DNA of 37,850 nucleotides from Streptomyces globisporus (GCF_003501885.1 NZ_QWFA01000114.1:1-37850), one strand, 5' to 3'. Numbered from the stretch's first letter, positions 1 to 9,300 are shown. Notes: generated from the sequence alone by a model not told the origin. A program made the numbers and translations.

Positions 1-771
1 CCGCCCCGCCCCGAGGAGCCCCCCGCCACCACCGGCGAACCGGTGCTCCGGGTTCAAGGCCTGTCCCGCAAGGGCGAGTTCGCCCCCGTCGACCTCGAAC
101 TGCGGCCCGGCGAGATCGTCGGCCTCGCCGGACTCGTCGGCTCGGGCCGCTCCGAGATCCTGGAGACGATCTACGGGGCCCGCAAGGCGAGCACCGGAAC
201 CGTCACCGTCGCGGGCAAGCAGCTCCCCCCCGGCAGCGTCCGCGCCGCCGTCGCCGCCGGGATCGGCCTCGCCCCCGAGGAACGCAAGGCGCAGGCCCTG
301 CTGATGACCGAATCGGTCACCCGTAACGTCTCCGTCTCCTCCCTCTCCCGTTTCGCCCGGATCGGCTGGATCGACCGGGGCGGGGAGCGGAAGGCCGCAC
401 GGAGCGCCACCCGCGAACTGCAGATGCGGCCCGACAACCCGGACGCCGCCGTCCGCACCCTCTCCGGCGGCAACCAGCAGAAAGCCGTCCTCGCCCGCTG
501 GCTGCTGCGCGGCTGCCGGGTCCTGCTGCTGGACGAACCCACCCGTGGCGTCGACGTCGGCGCCCGCGCCGAGCTCTACGCCGTGATCCGCCGGCTGGCC
601 GACGAAGGCCTCGCCGTCCTGCTCGTCTCCAGTGAAGTGCCCGAAGTCCTGGGCCTCGCCGACCGGGTGCTGGTCCTCCGCGAGGGCGAAGTGGTCCACA
701 CGGCCCCCGCCCAGGAGCTCGACGAGCACCGCGTACTCGACCTCGTGATGGAAGGGAGTCCGACGCCATGA
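1..771 (+). CDS. Sugar ABC transporter ATPase, C-terminal half (5' truncated by the window edge)
   Basis: The reading frame is open from base 1, so the gene begins outside the window. What remains is a Pro/Glu-rich linker and the second nucleotide-binding domain of an RbsA/MglA-type duplicated ATPase, the cytoplasmic engine of a CUT2-family sugar importer. Visible motifs are a degenerate Walker A (GLVGSGRSE), the ABC signature LSGGNQQK (about 460-483) and a Walker B with D-loop (LLLDEPTRGVDVGA). This is the usual layout of second domains in the family, whose full length is about 500 residues. The stop overlaps the permease start (ATGA at 768-771), so the two are translationally coupled. The GTG at 43 is an internal codon and not a start. 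The substrate cannot be told from the ATPase; downstream genes point to a cyclitol, hexose or glycoside rather than plain ribose. Confidence 0.95.
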   Translation, partial: PPRPEEPPATTGEPVLRVQGLSRKGEFAPVDLELRPGEIVGLAGLVGSGRSEILETIYGARKASTGTVTVAGKQLPPGSVRAAVAAGIGLAPEERKAQALLMTESVTRNVSVSSLSRFARIGWIDRGGERKAARSATRELQMRPDNPDAAVRTLSGGNQQKAVLARWLLRGCRVLLLDEPTRGVDVGARAELYAVIRRLADEGLAVLLVSSEVPEVLGLADRVLVLREGEVVHTAPAQELDEHRVLDLVMEGSPTP

Positions 772-1820
772 CACAGCCCGCCCCGTCGGCGCAGCACAAC
801 GGGCCGGACAAGGGGGCCGTCGCGGCCCCCTCCGACACGCCGCCCTCGAAGTCGGGCGGGGGCATGCCGGCCCTCGGTCTGCGGCTCGACGTCCGGATCC
901 TGTCCCTGCTCGGCGTCCTCGCCGCGCTGGTCCTGGTCGGCGGCATCACCGAACCGGACGCCTTCCTGGACACCGGGAACCTCCAGCTGATCCTGACCCA
1001 GGCGTCCGTCATCGGCGTCGTCACCGTCGGCATGACCTTCGTCATCATCAGCGGCGGCATCGATCTCTCCGTCGGGGCGATGGTCGCCCTCGCCTCGGTG
1101 TGGGCGACGACCCTGGCCACCCAGGAGTACGGCTTCGCGGGCATCGCGTTCACCGCGGTGATCGTCGGCCTCGCCGCGGGACTCGTCAACGGCGTCCTGA
1201 TCGCGTACGGCAACATGGTCCCGTTCATCGCGACGCTGGCCATGCTCGCGTCGGCCCGCGGACTCGCCCTCCAGATCACCGACGGCAAGACCCAGATCGT
1301 CACCGTCGACTCGGTCCTCGACCTCGGCCTGCCCGACTCCTACATTCTCGGGATCCCGCCGCTGGTCATCATGTTCGCCGTGGTCGTCATCGTCGGCTGG
1401 CTGATCCTCAACCGGACCACCTTCGGCCGCCGCACCGTCGCCGTCGGCGGCAACGCGGAGGCCGCCCGGCTCGCCGGGATCGACGTCCGCCGCCAGCGCC
1501 TGTACCTCTACCTGCTGTCCGGGCTCTGCTGCGGCATCGCCGCCTTCATGCTGATCGTGCTGGCCGGCTCCGGCCAGAACACCAACGGCAACCTGTACGA
1601 GCTCGACGCCATCGCCGCCGCGATCATCGGCGGAACCCTCCTCAGCGGAGGCCGGGGCACCATCGTCGGCTCCGTCCTCGGCGTCCTGATCTTCACCACG
1701 ATCACCAACATCTTCGCGCTCAACAACCTCCAGAGCGACGTCCAGCAGATCGCCAAGGGCGCCATCATCGTCGCCGCCGTCCTCGTCCAGGGCCGCACCA
1801 TGCGCGGCCGGGAGACCTGA
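768..1820 (+). CDS. CUT2-family sugar ABC transporter permease (RbsC-like)
   Basis: An integral membrane protein of 350 residues that forms the channel of a ribose/inositol-type importer. After a hydrophilic N-terminal tail of about 45 residues it shows repeated hydrophobic segments. RbsC-family landmarks are ISGGIDLSVGAMVALAS, VPFIATLAMLASARGLALQ, the cytoplasmic GGNAEAARLAGIDVRRQ loop and AIAAAIIGGTLLSGGRGTI near the C-terminus. The start is set by the 4-base overlap with the ATPase stop and a purine-rich stretch (gaaggga) upstream. It probably works with the binding protein at 1914 and the ATPase at 1. The second CUT2 permease in this window (28420) has the same landmarks, but there the binding protein is fused. 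Confidence 0.96.
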   Translation: MTQPAPSAQHNGPDKGAVAAPSDTPPSKSGGGMPALGLRLDVRILSLLGVLAALVLVGGITEPDAFLDTGNLQLILTQASVIGVVTVGMTFVIISGGIDLSVGAMVALASVWATTLATQEYGFAGIAFTAVIVGLAAGLVNGVLIAYGNMVPFIATLAMLASARGLALQITDGKTQIVTVDSVLDLGLPDSYILGIPPLVIMFAVVVIVGWLILNRTTFGRRTVAVGGNAEAARLAGIDVRRQRLYLYLLSGLCCGIAAFMLIVLAGSGQNTNGNLYELDAIAAAIIGGTLLSGGRGTIVGSVLGVLIFTTITNIFALNNLQSDVQQIAKGAIIVAAVLVQGRTMRGRET

Positions 1821-1913
1821 GCGACCCCCGACCGACCGGACGCCCCCGGCACCGATACGAACCCCCCGCACCCGCACCTCGTACGCACCCACCGGATGAA
1901 GGGTCAGACCGTC

Positions 1914-2948
1914 ATGCCAGAAACCAGCCGCAGAGGGCTGCTGTTCGGAACCGCCGCCGTCTCCGCGGGCGCGCTCCTCACCGCCTGTACCAGCAACGAG
2001 CCCAAGAAGACCGAGCCCGCCGGCAACAGCGCCCCCGCCGACGACAAGCCCGGCAAGGCCGTCACCATCGGCTTCGCCGGACCGCAGGCCGACCACGGCT
2101 GGCTGAACGCGATCAACGTGAACGCCAAGTCCCGGGCGGAGACGTACTCCGACGTCACCCTGGAGATCACCGAGGGCTCCAACGACACCGCCGCCCAGAT
2201 CGGCCAGGTCAAGACCCTCATCAACAAGAAGGTCGACGTCCTCGTCATCCTCCCCGCCGACGGCAAGGCGCTCACCCAGGTCGGCCTGGAAGCGATGAAG
2301 GCGGGCATCCCCGTCGTCAACCTGGACCGCATCTTCGCCTCCCCGCAGGCGTACCGCTGCTGGGTCGGCGGCGACAACTACGGCATGGGTCTCAACGCCG
2401 GGCACTACATCGGAGAACAGCTCAAGGACAAGCCGAACGCCAAGGTCGTCGAGCTCGCCGGTATCGACAACCTGGAGCTGACCAAGCAGCGCAGCCAGGG
2501 CTTCGCCGACGCCCTCAAGAACTACTCCAACATCAAGCTGGTGGCCCGCCAGGCAGCCGACTTCACCGTAGAGTCCGGCCAGGCCAAGATGGCCCAACTC
2601 CTGCAGGCACAGAAGCAGTTCGACGCCCTGTGGAACCACGACGACGACCAGGGCGTCGGAGCGCTCCGCGCCATCAAGCAGGCGGGCCGCGACGAGTTCA
2701 TCATGGTCGGCGGCGCCGGCGCCAAGTCCGCGATGGACGCCATCAAGGCCGACAACTCGGTCATCAAGGCGACCGTCCTCTACCCGCCGACGATGGCCGC
2801 GTCCGCCATCGACCTGGCCCGGGCGCTCGGCCAGTCCAAGGGCATCAGCGGGCTCTCCGAGATGGAGATCCCGACCTCCCTGACCCTGTACTCCGCGGTC
2901 GTGACGAAGGACAACATCGACCAGTACCTGCCGACGGGCTTCAACTGA
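1914..2948 (+). CDS. Sugar ABC transporter substrate-binding lipoprotein
   Basis: A periplasmic-binding-protein-like I fold of the RbsB type (peripla_BP_4), 344 residues. The N-terminus reads SRRGLLFG, a twin-arginine-like motif, then a hydrophobic stretch and lipobox LLTAC, so it is probably Tat-exported and lipid-anchored. The mature part begins with a Ser/Pro/Lys linker, followed by VTIGFAGPQADHGWLNAIN and ASPQAYRCWVGGDNYGMG. I chose the ATG at 1914 because GAAGGG lies 9 bases upstream; the in-frame ATG at 1896 has no ribosome site. It captures the sugar outside the cell for the permease at 768. Trp and Asp residues in the cleft (NHDDDQG) suggest a polyol or sugar ligand, but specificity cannot be read from sequence. 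Confidence 0.93.
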   Translation: MPETSRRGLLFGTAAVSAGALLTACTSNEPKKTEPAGNSAPADDKPGKAVTIGFAGPQADHGWLNAINVNAKSRAETYSDVTLEITEGSNDTAAQIGQVKTLINKKVDVLVILPADGKALTQVGLEAMKAGIPVVNLDRIFASPQAYRCWVGGDNYGMGLNAGHYIGEQLKDKPNAKVVELAGIDNLELTKQRSQGFADALKNYSNIKLVARQAADFTVESGQAKMAQLLQAQKQFDALWNHDDDQGVGALRAIKQAGRDEFIMVGGAGAKSAMDAIKADNSVIKATVLYPPTMAASAIDLARALGQSKGISGLSEMEIPTSLTLYSAVVTKDNIDQYLPTGFN

Positions 2949-2957
2949 CCGGGACTC

Positions 2958-2986
2958 CGGGGGAGGCGGCGAGCGCGTCCCCCGGC
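2958..2986. terminator. Intergenic hairpin after the binding-protein gene
   Basis: A perfect 8-bp G/C inverted repeat (CCGGGGGA with TCCCCCGG) and a 13-nt loop lie in the 71-bp gap between the binding-protein gene and the oxidoreductase gene. There is no T-run. It may act as an mRNA-stabilising or attenuating hairpin that raises binding-protein mRNA relative to the downstream genes. Confidence 0.45.
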
Positions 2987-3019
2987 CCGTTACCGCACAC
3001 CGATGAGGAGGAAGTCCGC

Positions 3020-4255
3020 ATGGCCCGTAGTCAAGAGACGGAAACGCAAGCCCCAGCACCGCCGCCGCGACAGGCGCCGGGAACGCTCGGGGTCGGCATG
3101 GTCGGATACGCGTTCATGGGCGCCGCCCACTCCCAGGGGTGGCGCACCGCCGGACACGTCTTCGACCTGCCGCTGCGGCCCGCTCTCGCCGCGATCTGCG
3201 GACGCGACCGTGCGGCGGTCGACGCCGCCGCTGCCCGGCACGGCTGGGCGGCGGCGGAGACCGACTGGCGGGCCCTGATCGCCCGGGACGACGTCCAGCT
3301 GATCGACATCTGCACGCCCGGCGACAGCCACGCGGAGATCGCCATCGCCGCGCTGGAGGCCGGCAAGCACGTCCTGTGCGAGAAGCCGCTCGCCAACAAC
3401 GTCGCCGAGGCCGAGGCCATGGTCCGCGCCGCCGAGGCCGCCGCCGCCCGCGGCCAGGTGGCGATGGTGGGCTTCAACTACCGCAAGGTGCCGGCGATCT
3501 CCTACGCCCGGCAGCTCATCGCCGAGGGCCGGCTCGGACCCCTGCGCCATGTGCGGGCCACCTACCTCCAGGACTGGCTGGTCGACCCGGCCTCCCCGCT
3601 CACCTGGCGGCTCAAGCGCGAGCACGCCGGATCCGGCGCGCTCGGCGACCTCGGGGCGCACATCGTCGACCTCGCCCAGTACCTCACGGGCGAGCTGCTC
3701 ACCGGAGTCTCCGCCGTCAGCGAGACCTTCGTACGCGAACGCCCCCTGCTCGCCGGGGCGTCGGCCGGGCTCTCCGGCAGCGCCGACACGGTGGAGCGGG
3801 GCGAGGTCACCGTCGACGACGCGGCGATCTTCACCGGCCGCCTCGCCTCCGGCGCTCTCGCCTCCTTCGAGGCGACCCGGATGGCTGCCGGGCGCAAGAA
3901 CGCCCTGCGCCTGGAGATCAACGGGGAGCTGGGCTCGCTCGCCTTCGACCTGGAGCGGCTCAACGAGCTGTCCTTCCACGACCACACCGAACCCGCCGCC
4001 ACCGCGGGCTTCCGCCGCATCCTCGTCACCGAACCCGAGCACCCCTACCTGGAGGCCTGGTGGCCGCCGGGTCACGGTCTCGGCTACGAGCACACCTTCG
4101 TCCACCAGGCCCGCGACGTGGTCCGCACGATCGCCGAAGGGGCCCCGCCCGTACCGTCGTTCGCGGACGGCCTCCAGGTGCAGCGGGTGCTCGCCGCCGT
4201 CGAGGAGAGCGCCGCCAAGAACTCCGTCCACACCCCGGTCCCGTCCTCGTCCTAG
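3020..4255 (+). CDS. Gfo/Idh/MocA-family sugar or cyclitol oxidoreductase
   Basis: An NAD(P)-dependent dehydrogenase of 411 residues. After an Ala/Pro-rich tail the Rossmann motif reads GVGMVGYAFMGAAHS (about residues 24-38). The family's EKP motif appears in LCEKPLANN near residue 120. The catalytic helix SGALGDLGAHIVDLAQYL near residues 205-222 carries the Asp...His dyad. The start is fixed by GAGGAGGAAG ending 5 bases before the ATG at 3020; the open frame extends far upstream only by chance. Family members oxidise inositols, glucose-type sugars or glycosides, often at C2 or C3. The transporter upstream and the isomerase immediately downstream suggest it oxidises the imported substrate in the cytoplasm. 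The exact substrate is unknown. Confidence 0.94.
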   Translation: MARSQETETQAPAPPPRQAPGTLGVGMVGYAFMGAAHSQGWRTAGHVFDLPLRPALAAICGRDRAAVDAAAARHGWAAAETDWRALIARDDVQLIDICTPGDSHAEIAIAALEAGKHVLCEKPLANNVAEAEAMVRAAEAAAARGQVAMVGFNYRKVPAISYARQLIAEGRLGPLRHVRATYLQDWLVDPASPLTWRLKREHAGSGALGDLGAHIVDLAQYLTGELLTGVSAVSETFVRERPLLAGASAGLSGSADTVERGEVTVDDAAIFTGRLASGALASFEATRMAAGRKNALRLEINGELGSLAFDLERLNELSFHDHTEPAATAGFRRILVTEPEHPYLEAWWPPGHGLGYEHTFVHQARDVVRTIAEGAPPVPSFADGLQVQRVLAAVEESAAKNSVHTPVPSSS

Positions 4256-4268
4256 GAGGCTGCCGCCC

Positions 4269-5273
4269 ATGCCCCGCCCCTTCACGCTCTTCACCGGCCA
4301 GTGGGCAGACCTCCCGCTGGAGGAGGTCTGCAAGCACGCCCGGGACTTCGGCTACGACGGGCTCGAACTCGCCTGCTGGGGAGACCACTTCGAGGTCGAC
4401 AAAGCGCTGGCCGACCCCGGCTACCTGGACACCCGGCACCAACTGCTCGACAAGTACGGGCTGAAGTGCTTCGCGATCTCCAACCACCTCGTCGGGCAGG
4501 CCGTCTGCGACCACCCGATCGACGAACGCCACCAGGGCATTCTGCCCGCCCGCATCTGGGGCGACGGCGAGCCCGAAGGCGTACGGCAGCGGGCCGCCGC
4601 CGAGATCGCCGACACCGCGCGGGCCGCCGCCGCCTTCGGCGTGGACACGGTCATCGGGTTCACCGGCTCCTCGATCTGGCACCTCGTCGCGATGTTCCCG
4701 CCCGTCCCGCCGCACATGATCGAGCGGGGCTACGAGGACTTCGCCGAGCGCTGGAACCCGATCCTGGACGTCTTCGACGCCGAGGGGGTGCGCTTCGCCC
4801 ACGAGGTGCACCCGAGCGAGATCGCGTACGACTACTGGACCACCAAGCGCGCACTCGAAGCGGTGGACCACCGGCCCGCGTTCGGGCTGAACTTCGACCC
4901 GAGCCACTTCGTCTGGCAGGACCTGGACCCGGTCGGCTTCCTCTACGACTTCCGGGACCGGATCTACCACGTGGACTGCAAAGAGGCCCGCAAGCGCCTC
5001 GACGGCCGCAACGGCCGCCTCGGCTCGCATCTGCCGTGGGGCGACCCCCGGCGCGGCTGGGACTTCGTCTCCGCCGGCCACGGCGACGTCCCCTGGGAGG
5101 ACGTCTTCCGGATGCTCCGGTTCATCGGCTACGAAGGACCGGTCTCGGTCGAGTGGGAGGACGCCGGGATGGACCGGCTGACCGGCGCCCCGGAAGCGCT
5201 TGCCGGACTCAAGCGGTTCGACTTCGACCCGCCGTCGGCCTCCTTCGACGCGGCCTTCGGCGGCGGCGAGTAG
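4269..5273 (+). CDS. Sugar phosphate isomerase/epimerase, TIM barrel (xylose-isomerase-like)
   Basis: A 334-residue AP-endonuclease-2/IolE-IolI type TIM barrel. The four usual divalent-metal ligands can be picked out: Glu in HEVHPSE, Asp in NFDPSH, His in YHVDCKEARK and Glu in VSVEWED. The ribosome site AGGAGG overlaps the stop of the upstream oxidoreductase gene (4253-4259), so the two genes form one operon. Paired with a Gfo/Idh/MocA dehydrogenase, such barrels typically isomerise, dehydrate or epimerise the keto-sugar product. HVDCKEARKRLDGRNGRLGSH is a longer loop than in simple isomerases. The exact reaction is not determinable. A strong hairpin follows the stop and ends this transcription unit. 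Confidence 0.93.
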   Translation: MPRPFTLFTGQWADLPLEEVCKHARDFGYDGLELACWGDHFEVDKALADPGYLDTRHQLLDKYGLKCFAISNHLVGQAVCDHPIDERHQGILPARIWGDGEPEGVRQRAAAEIADTARAAAAFGVDTVIGFTGSSIWHLVAMFPPVPPHMIERGYEDFAERWNPILDVFDAEGVRFAHEVHPSEIAYDYWTTKRALEAVDHRPAFGLNFDPSHFVWQDLDPVGFLYDFRDRIYHVDCKEARKRLDGRNGRLGSHLPWGDPRRGWDFVSAGHGDVPWEDVFRMLRFIGYEGPVSVEWEDAGMDRLTGAPEALAGLKRFDFDPPSASFDAAFGGGE

Positions 5274-5285
5274 CGAGAACGATCA

Positions 5286-5332
5286 AGCCCCGGGGGCGTG
5301 TCGCACGGCACCACCCCCTTCCCCCCGGGGCT
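5286..5332. terminator. Terminator after the transporter/oxidoreductase operon
   Basis: A perfect 11-bp inverted repeat (AGCCCCGGGGG at 5286-5296, CCCCCGGGGCT at 5322-5332) with a 25-nt loop begins 13 bases past the isomerase stop. The remaining bases to 5563 probably hold the promoter of the next gene, but I could not assign a convincing -10/-35 pair. Confidence 0.7.
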
Positions 5333-5563
5333 GCCTCGCCCTGCCCGGAAACCCCTTTGTCCTGCCGGAAGCAGAAGTTCGACTTACCTGTTGCACAAGG
5401 GCTTTCCGTCGCGGACGAACAGGTCTACCGTCCACCACGTGTACACGACATGACTCGCGTCACCGGGGTCGCTCCCGTCTCCGGTGACACACGCGCGGCA
5501 GTCCCCGCGCGGCACGGCACGGCTACACCCGCCCGTACAACCGGCACTCTCCGGAGGACCTAC

Positions 5564-8500
5564 GTGCACAGAACCAGAAAGCGGCTCCTGGCCCGGACCC
5601 CCGTCCGTAAAACCCTCGCGCTGTTCACCGGCGGCCTGCTCGCCGCCGCCACTCTGACCCTCGGCTCCGCCCCCGGCGCCACCGCCCACCCGGGCCACCC
5701 CGGGCACGAGGAGCCGGCGGCGGAGGACTTCCAGCAGGTCACCCTCGCCAAGGGCGCCGAGGAGACCGGCGAGCCCATGTCGCTCGCCGTGCTCCCCGAC
5801 CGCAGCGTGCTGCACACCTCGCGCGGCGGCGAGCTGCGGATCACCGACAGCGCCGGCAACACCAGGATCTCCGGCACCCTCCCCGTGTACACGCACGACG
5901 AGGAAGGCCTCCAAGGCGTCGGCGTCGACCCGAACTTCGCCGAGAACCGGGCGATCTACCTCTTCTACGCACCCCCGATGGACACCCCGGCGGGCGACGC
6001 CCCGGAAACCGGAACCGCCGCCGACTTCGCGAAGTTCGACGGTGTCAACCGGCTCTCCCGCTTCGTCCTCAACGAGGACGGCACCCTCGACACCGCCAGC
6101 GAGAAGAAGGTCCTGGACGTCCCCACCTCGCGCGGCATCTGCTGCCACGTCGGCGGTGACATCGACTTCGACAAGGACGGCAACCTCTACCTCTCGACCG
6201 GCGACGACACCAACCCCTTCGCCTCCGACGGCTTCACCCCGATCGACGAACGCCCAGACCGCAACCCGGCGTTCGACGCCCGCCGCACCTCGGGCAACAC
6301 CAACGACCTGCGCGGCAAGATCCTGCGCATCAAGGTCGCCGACGACGGCTCGTACACCGTCCCCGACGGCAACCTCTTCGAGCCGGGCACGGACAAGACC
6401 CGCCCCGAGATCTACGCGATGGGCTTCCGCAACCCCTTCCGCTTCTCCGTCGACCAGGCCACCGGCACCGTGTACGTCGGTGACTACGGCCCCGACGCGG
6501 GCGCTGCCGACCCGGGGCGCGGACCGGCCGGGAAGGTCGAGTTCGCCCGCGTGACGAAGGCCGCCAACTTCGGCTGGCCCTTCTGCGTCGGCGACAACGA
6601 GCCGTACATCGACTACGACTTCGCCACCAAGACCTCCGGCGCCGCCTTCGACTGCGCCGCCCCGAAGAACGAGTCGCCGCACAACACCGGACTCGTCGAC
6701 CTTCCGCCGGCCGAGGCCGCGTGGATCCCGTACGACGGCGGCTCGGTGCCCGAGTTCGGCTCCGGTTCCGAGTCCCCGATGGGCGGACCCGTCTACCGCT
6801 ACGACGCGGACCTCGACTCCCCGGTCAAGTTCCCCGAGGCCTACGACGGCGACTTCTTCGCCGGTGAGTTCGGCCGCCAGTGGATCAAGCGCATCGAGCA
6901 GGACGCCGACGGCGCCGTCCAGTCCATCAACGACGTGCCGTGGTCCGGCACCCAGATCATGGACATGGCCTTCGGCCCGGACGGGGCGCTGTACGTCCTC
7001 GACTACGGCCTCGCCTGGTTCGGCGGCGACGAGAACTCCGCGCTCTACCGCATCGAGAACGCGACCGGAGGCCGCTCGCCCATCGCCGAAGCCTCGGCGA
7101 ACAAGACCTCGGGCACCGCGCCGCTGAAGGTGAAGTTCTCCTCGGCGGGCACGGCGGACGGCGACGGCGACCCGCTCACCTACTCCTGGGACTTCGGTGA
7201 CGGCGGCACCTCCACCGCCGCCAACCCGACGTACACGTACAAGAAGAACGGCACTTACGTCGCGACTCTGACCGCCGAGGACCCGACGGGCCGCACCGGC
7301 TCCGCCAGCGTCCACGTCACCGTGGGCAACACCGCCCCGACCGTGGAGCTGGTGCTCCCCGAGGACGGGCAGCTCTTCGAATTCGGCGACTCCGTGCCGT
7401 TCAAGGTGAACGTCAGTGACCCGGAGGACGGGACCATCGACTGCACCAAGGTCGAGGTCAAGTTCACCCTGGGCCACGACAGCCACGGTCACGACATCAC
7501 CACCGAGCACGGCTGCGAAGGCACCATCAAGACCGCCATGGAAGGCGGCCACGACCCCAACGCCAACATCTACGGCGGCATTTCGGCCTCGTACACCGAC
7601 AACGGCGGTGGCGGACAGGCCAAGCTGACCGGCAAGGACGCCTCCCGGCTCCAGCCCAAGCACCGCCAGGCCGAGCACTTCGACGACTCCTCCGGCGTCA
7701 CCACGCCGAGCAAGTCCAGCGCGCACGGCGGAAAGACCGTCGGCGACATCCACAACGACGACTGGATCTCCTTCAAGACCTACGTCCTCGGCAACACCAC
7801 CAAGCTCACCGCCCGGATCTCCTCGGCCGGCTCCGGCGGCTTCCTCGAAGTCCGCGCGGGCTCGCCCACCGGCAAGATCCTCGGCTCCGGCCCCGTCCCG
7901 GTGACCGGCAGCTGGGACACCTTCCAGGACGTCGACATCCCGCTGCGCGGCGCGCCCAAGAAGCAGACCGAACTCTTCCTCGTCTTCAAGGGCGGCGACG
8001 GAGCGCTCTACGACGTCGACGACTTCGAACTCTCCAACACCCCGGTCGACAAGACCGCCAAGCGTGTCCTGGTCTTCTCCAAGACCGCCGGCTTCCGCCA
8101 CGACTCGATCCCCGCGGGCATCGAGGCCCTGAAGGAGATCGGCAAGGACACCAACATCACGGTCGACTCCACCGAGTCCGCCGCCCAGTTCACCACCAGC
8201 AACCTGGCCCGCTACGACGCCGTCGCGTTCCTCTCCACCACCGGCGACGTGCTGGGCGCCGAGCAGCAGAAGGCGTTCGAGAACTACGTGGCCACCGGCG
8301 GCGGTTACGTCGGCATCCACGCGGCCGCCGACACCGAGTACGACTGGGAGTTCTACGGCGGCCTCGTCGGCGCCTACTTCGACTCGCACCCGCAGATCCA
8401 GCCCGCCACCGTCCGCGTCGAGGACCACGACCACCCCGCCACCGCGCACCTGGACGAGGAGTGGGAGCGCACCGACGAGTGGTACAACTACCGCACCAAC

Positions 8501-9283
8501 CCCCGGGACAAGGCCAAGGTTCTCGCCACGCTCGACGAGACCACCTACACCGGCGGCAACATGAAGGGCGACCACCCGATCTCCTGGTGCCAGGCCTACC
8601 AGGGCGGCCGCTCCTTCTACACCGGACTCGGCCACACCAAGGAGTCCTACGCCGAACCGGCCTTCCGCAGTCACGTCCTGGGCGGCCTGCGCTACGCCAC
8701 CGGCCAGGTCAAGGCCGACTGCAAGCCGGACACCGACTACCGGCCGATCTTCAACGGCAAGACGCTGGAGGGGTGGAAGCAGGCGGGCCCGGGGAAGTTC
8801 TCCATCAGTGACGGCGCCCTGCACTCCGAGGGCGGCATGGGCCTCCTCACCTACCAGGCCAAGGAGCTGACGTCGTACTCGCTCAAGCTCGACTGGAAGA
8901 TGGCCGGCGACGACAACTCCGGCATCTTCGTGGGCTTCCCGGAGTCCGACGACCCCTGGTCGGCGGTCAACAACGGGTACGAGATCCAGATCGACGCCAC
9001 CGACGCCGCCGACCGCACCACCGGTGCCGTCTACACCTTCAAGTCCGCCAACACCAAGGCCCGTGACCGCGTCCTGCGGCCCCCGGGACAGTGGAACAGC
9101 TACGAGATCAGGGTCCAGGGTGAACGTCTGCAGATCTTCCTCAACGGAGCGAAGATCAACGACTTCACCAACACCGACCCCGCCCGCAGTCTGAAGGACG
9201 GCTACATCGGCCTCCAGAACCACGGAGCCGACGACCAGGTGTCCTTCCGCAACATCCAACTGAAGGAGCTGCCCTCGAAGTAG
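5564..9283 (+). CDS. Secreted multidomain PQQ-type sugar dehydrogenase / PKD / CBM6 / ThuA / DUF1080 protein
   Basis: A 1,239-residue exported protein. A basic N-terminus, hydrophobic core and ATA cleavage site (about residues 1-41) form a signal peptide, followed by a His-rich HPGHPGHEE start. Domains in order: a six-bladed glucose/sorbosone-dehydrogenase fold (about 50-505; HDEEGLQGVGVDPNF, MGFRNPFRF), a PKD domain (about 515-588; SWDFGDGG), an Ig-like stretch (590-700), a CBM6-like sugar-binding domain (about 700-825), a ThuA domain (about 830-1050; FSKTAGFRHDSIPAG, GGGYVGIHAAADTEYDW) and a C-terminal DUF1080 jelly roll (about 1059-1239; FNGKTLEGWK, NSGIFVGFPE). DUF1080 proteins include 3-keto-glycoside hydrolases, and ThuA belongs to trehalose oxidation to the 3-keto form. 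The GTG at 5564 has GGAGGA 5 bases upstream. Terminators on both sides make it a separate transcription unit. Confidence 0.93.
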   Translation: MHRTRKRLLARTPVRKTLALFTGGLLAAATLTLGSAPGATAHPGHPGHEEPAAEDFQQVTLAKGAEETGEPMSLAVLPDRSVLHTSRGGELRITDSAGNTRISGTLPVYTHDEEGLQGVGVDPNFAENRAIYLFYAPPMDTPAGDAPETGTAADFAKFDGVNRLSRFVLNEDGTLDTASEKKVLDVPTSRGICCHVGGDIDFDKDGNLYLSTGDDTNPFASDGFTPIDERPDRNPAFDARRTSGNTNDLRGKILRIKVADDGSYTVPDGNLFEPGTDKTRPEIYAMGFRNPFRFSVDQATGTVYVGDYGPDAGAADPGRGPAGKVEFARVTKAANFGWPFCVGDNEPYIDYDFATKTSGAAFDCAAPKNESPHNTGLVDLPPAEAAWIPYDGGSVPEFGSGSESPMGGPVYRYDADLDSPVKFPEAYDGDFFAGEFGRQWIKRIEQDADGAVQSINDVPWSGTQIMDMAFGPDGALYVLDYGLAWFGGDENSALYRIENATGGRSPIAEASANKTSGTAPLKVKFSSAGTADGDGDPLTYSWDFGDGGTSTAANPTYTYKKNGTYVATLTAEDPTGRTGSASVHVTVGNTAPTVELVLPEDGQLFEFGDSVPFKVNVSDPEDGTIDCTKVEVKFTLGHDSHGHDITTEHGCEGTIKTAMEGGHDPNANIYGGISASYTDNGGGGQAKLTGKDASRLQPKHRQAEHFDDSSGVTTPSKSSAHGGKTVGDIHNDDWISFKTYVLGNTTKLTARISSAGSGGFLEVRAGSPTGKILGSGPVPVTGSWDTFQDVDIPLRGAPKKQTELFLVFKGGDGALYDVDDFELSNTPVDKTAKRVLVFSKTAGFRHDSIPAGIEALKEIGKDTNITVDSTESAAQFTTSNLARYDAVAFLSTTGDVLGAEQQKAFENYVATGGGYVGIHAAADTEYDWEFYGGLVGAYFDSHPQIQPATVRVEDHDHPATAHLDEEWERTDEWYNYRTNPRDKAKVLATLDETTYTGGNMKGDHPISWCQAYQGGRSFYTGLGHTKESYAEPAFRSHVLGGLRYATGQVKADCKPDTDYRPIFNGKTLEGWKQAGPGKFSISDGALHSEGGMGLLTYQAKELTSYSLKLDWKMAGDDNSGIFVGFPESDDPWSAVNNGYEIQIDATDAADRTTGAVYTFKSANTKARDRVLRPPGQWNSYEIRVQGERLQIFLNGAKINDFTNTDPARSLKDGYIGLQNHGADDQVSFRNIQLKELPSK

Positions 9284-9300
9284 GGCAGCCGCCTCTGCCG

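Noticed and set aside
576..3059. Very long minus-strand open frame across the first transporter genes
   Set aside because: It is the antisense shadow of GC-rich coding DNA; the peptide is Gly/Val/Asp/Glu-biased with no domain, and the plus-strand genes match known families throughout.
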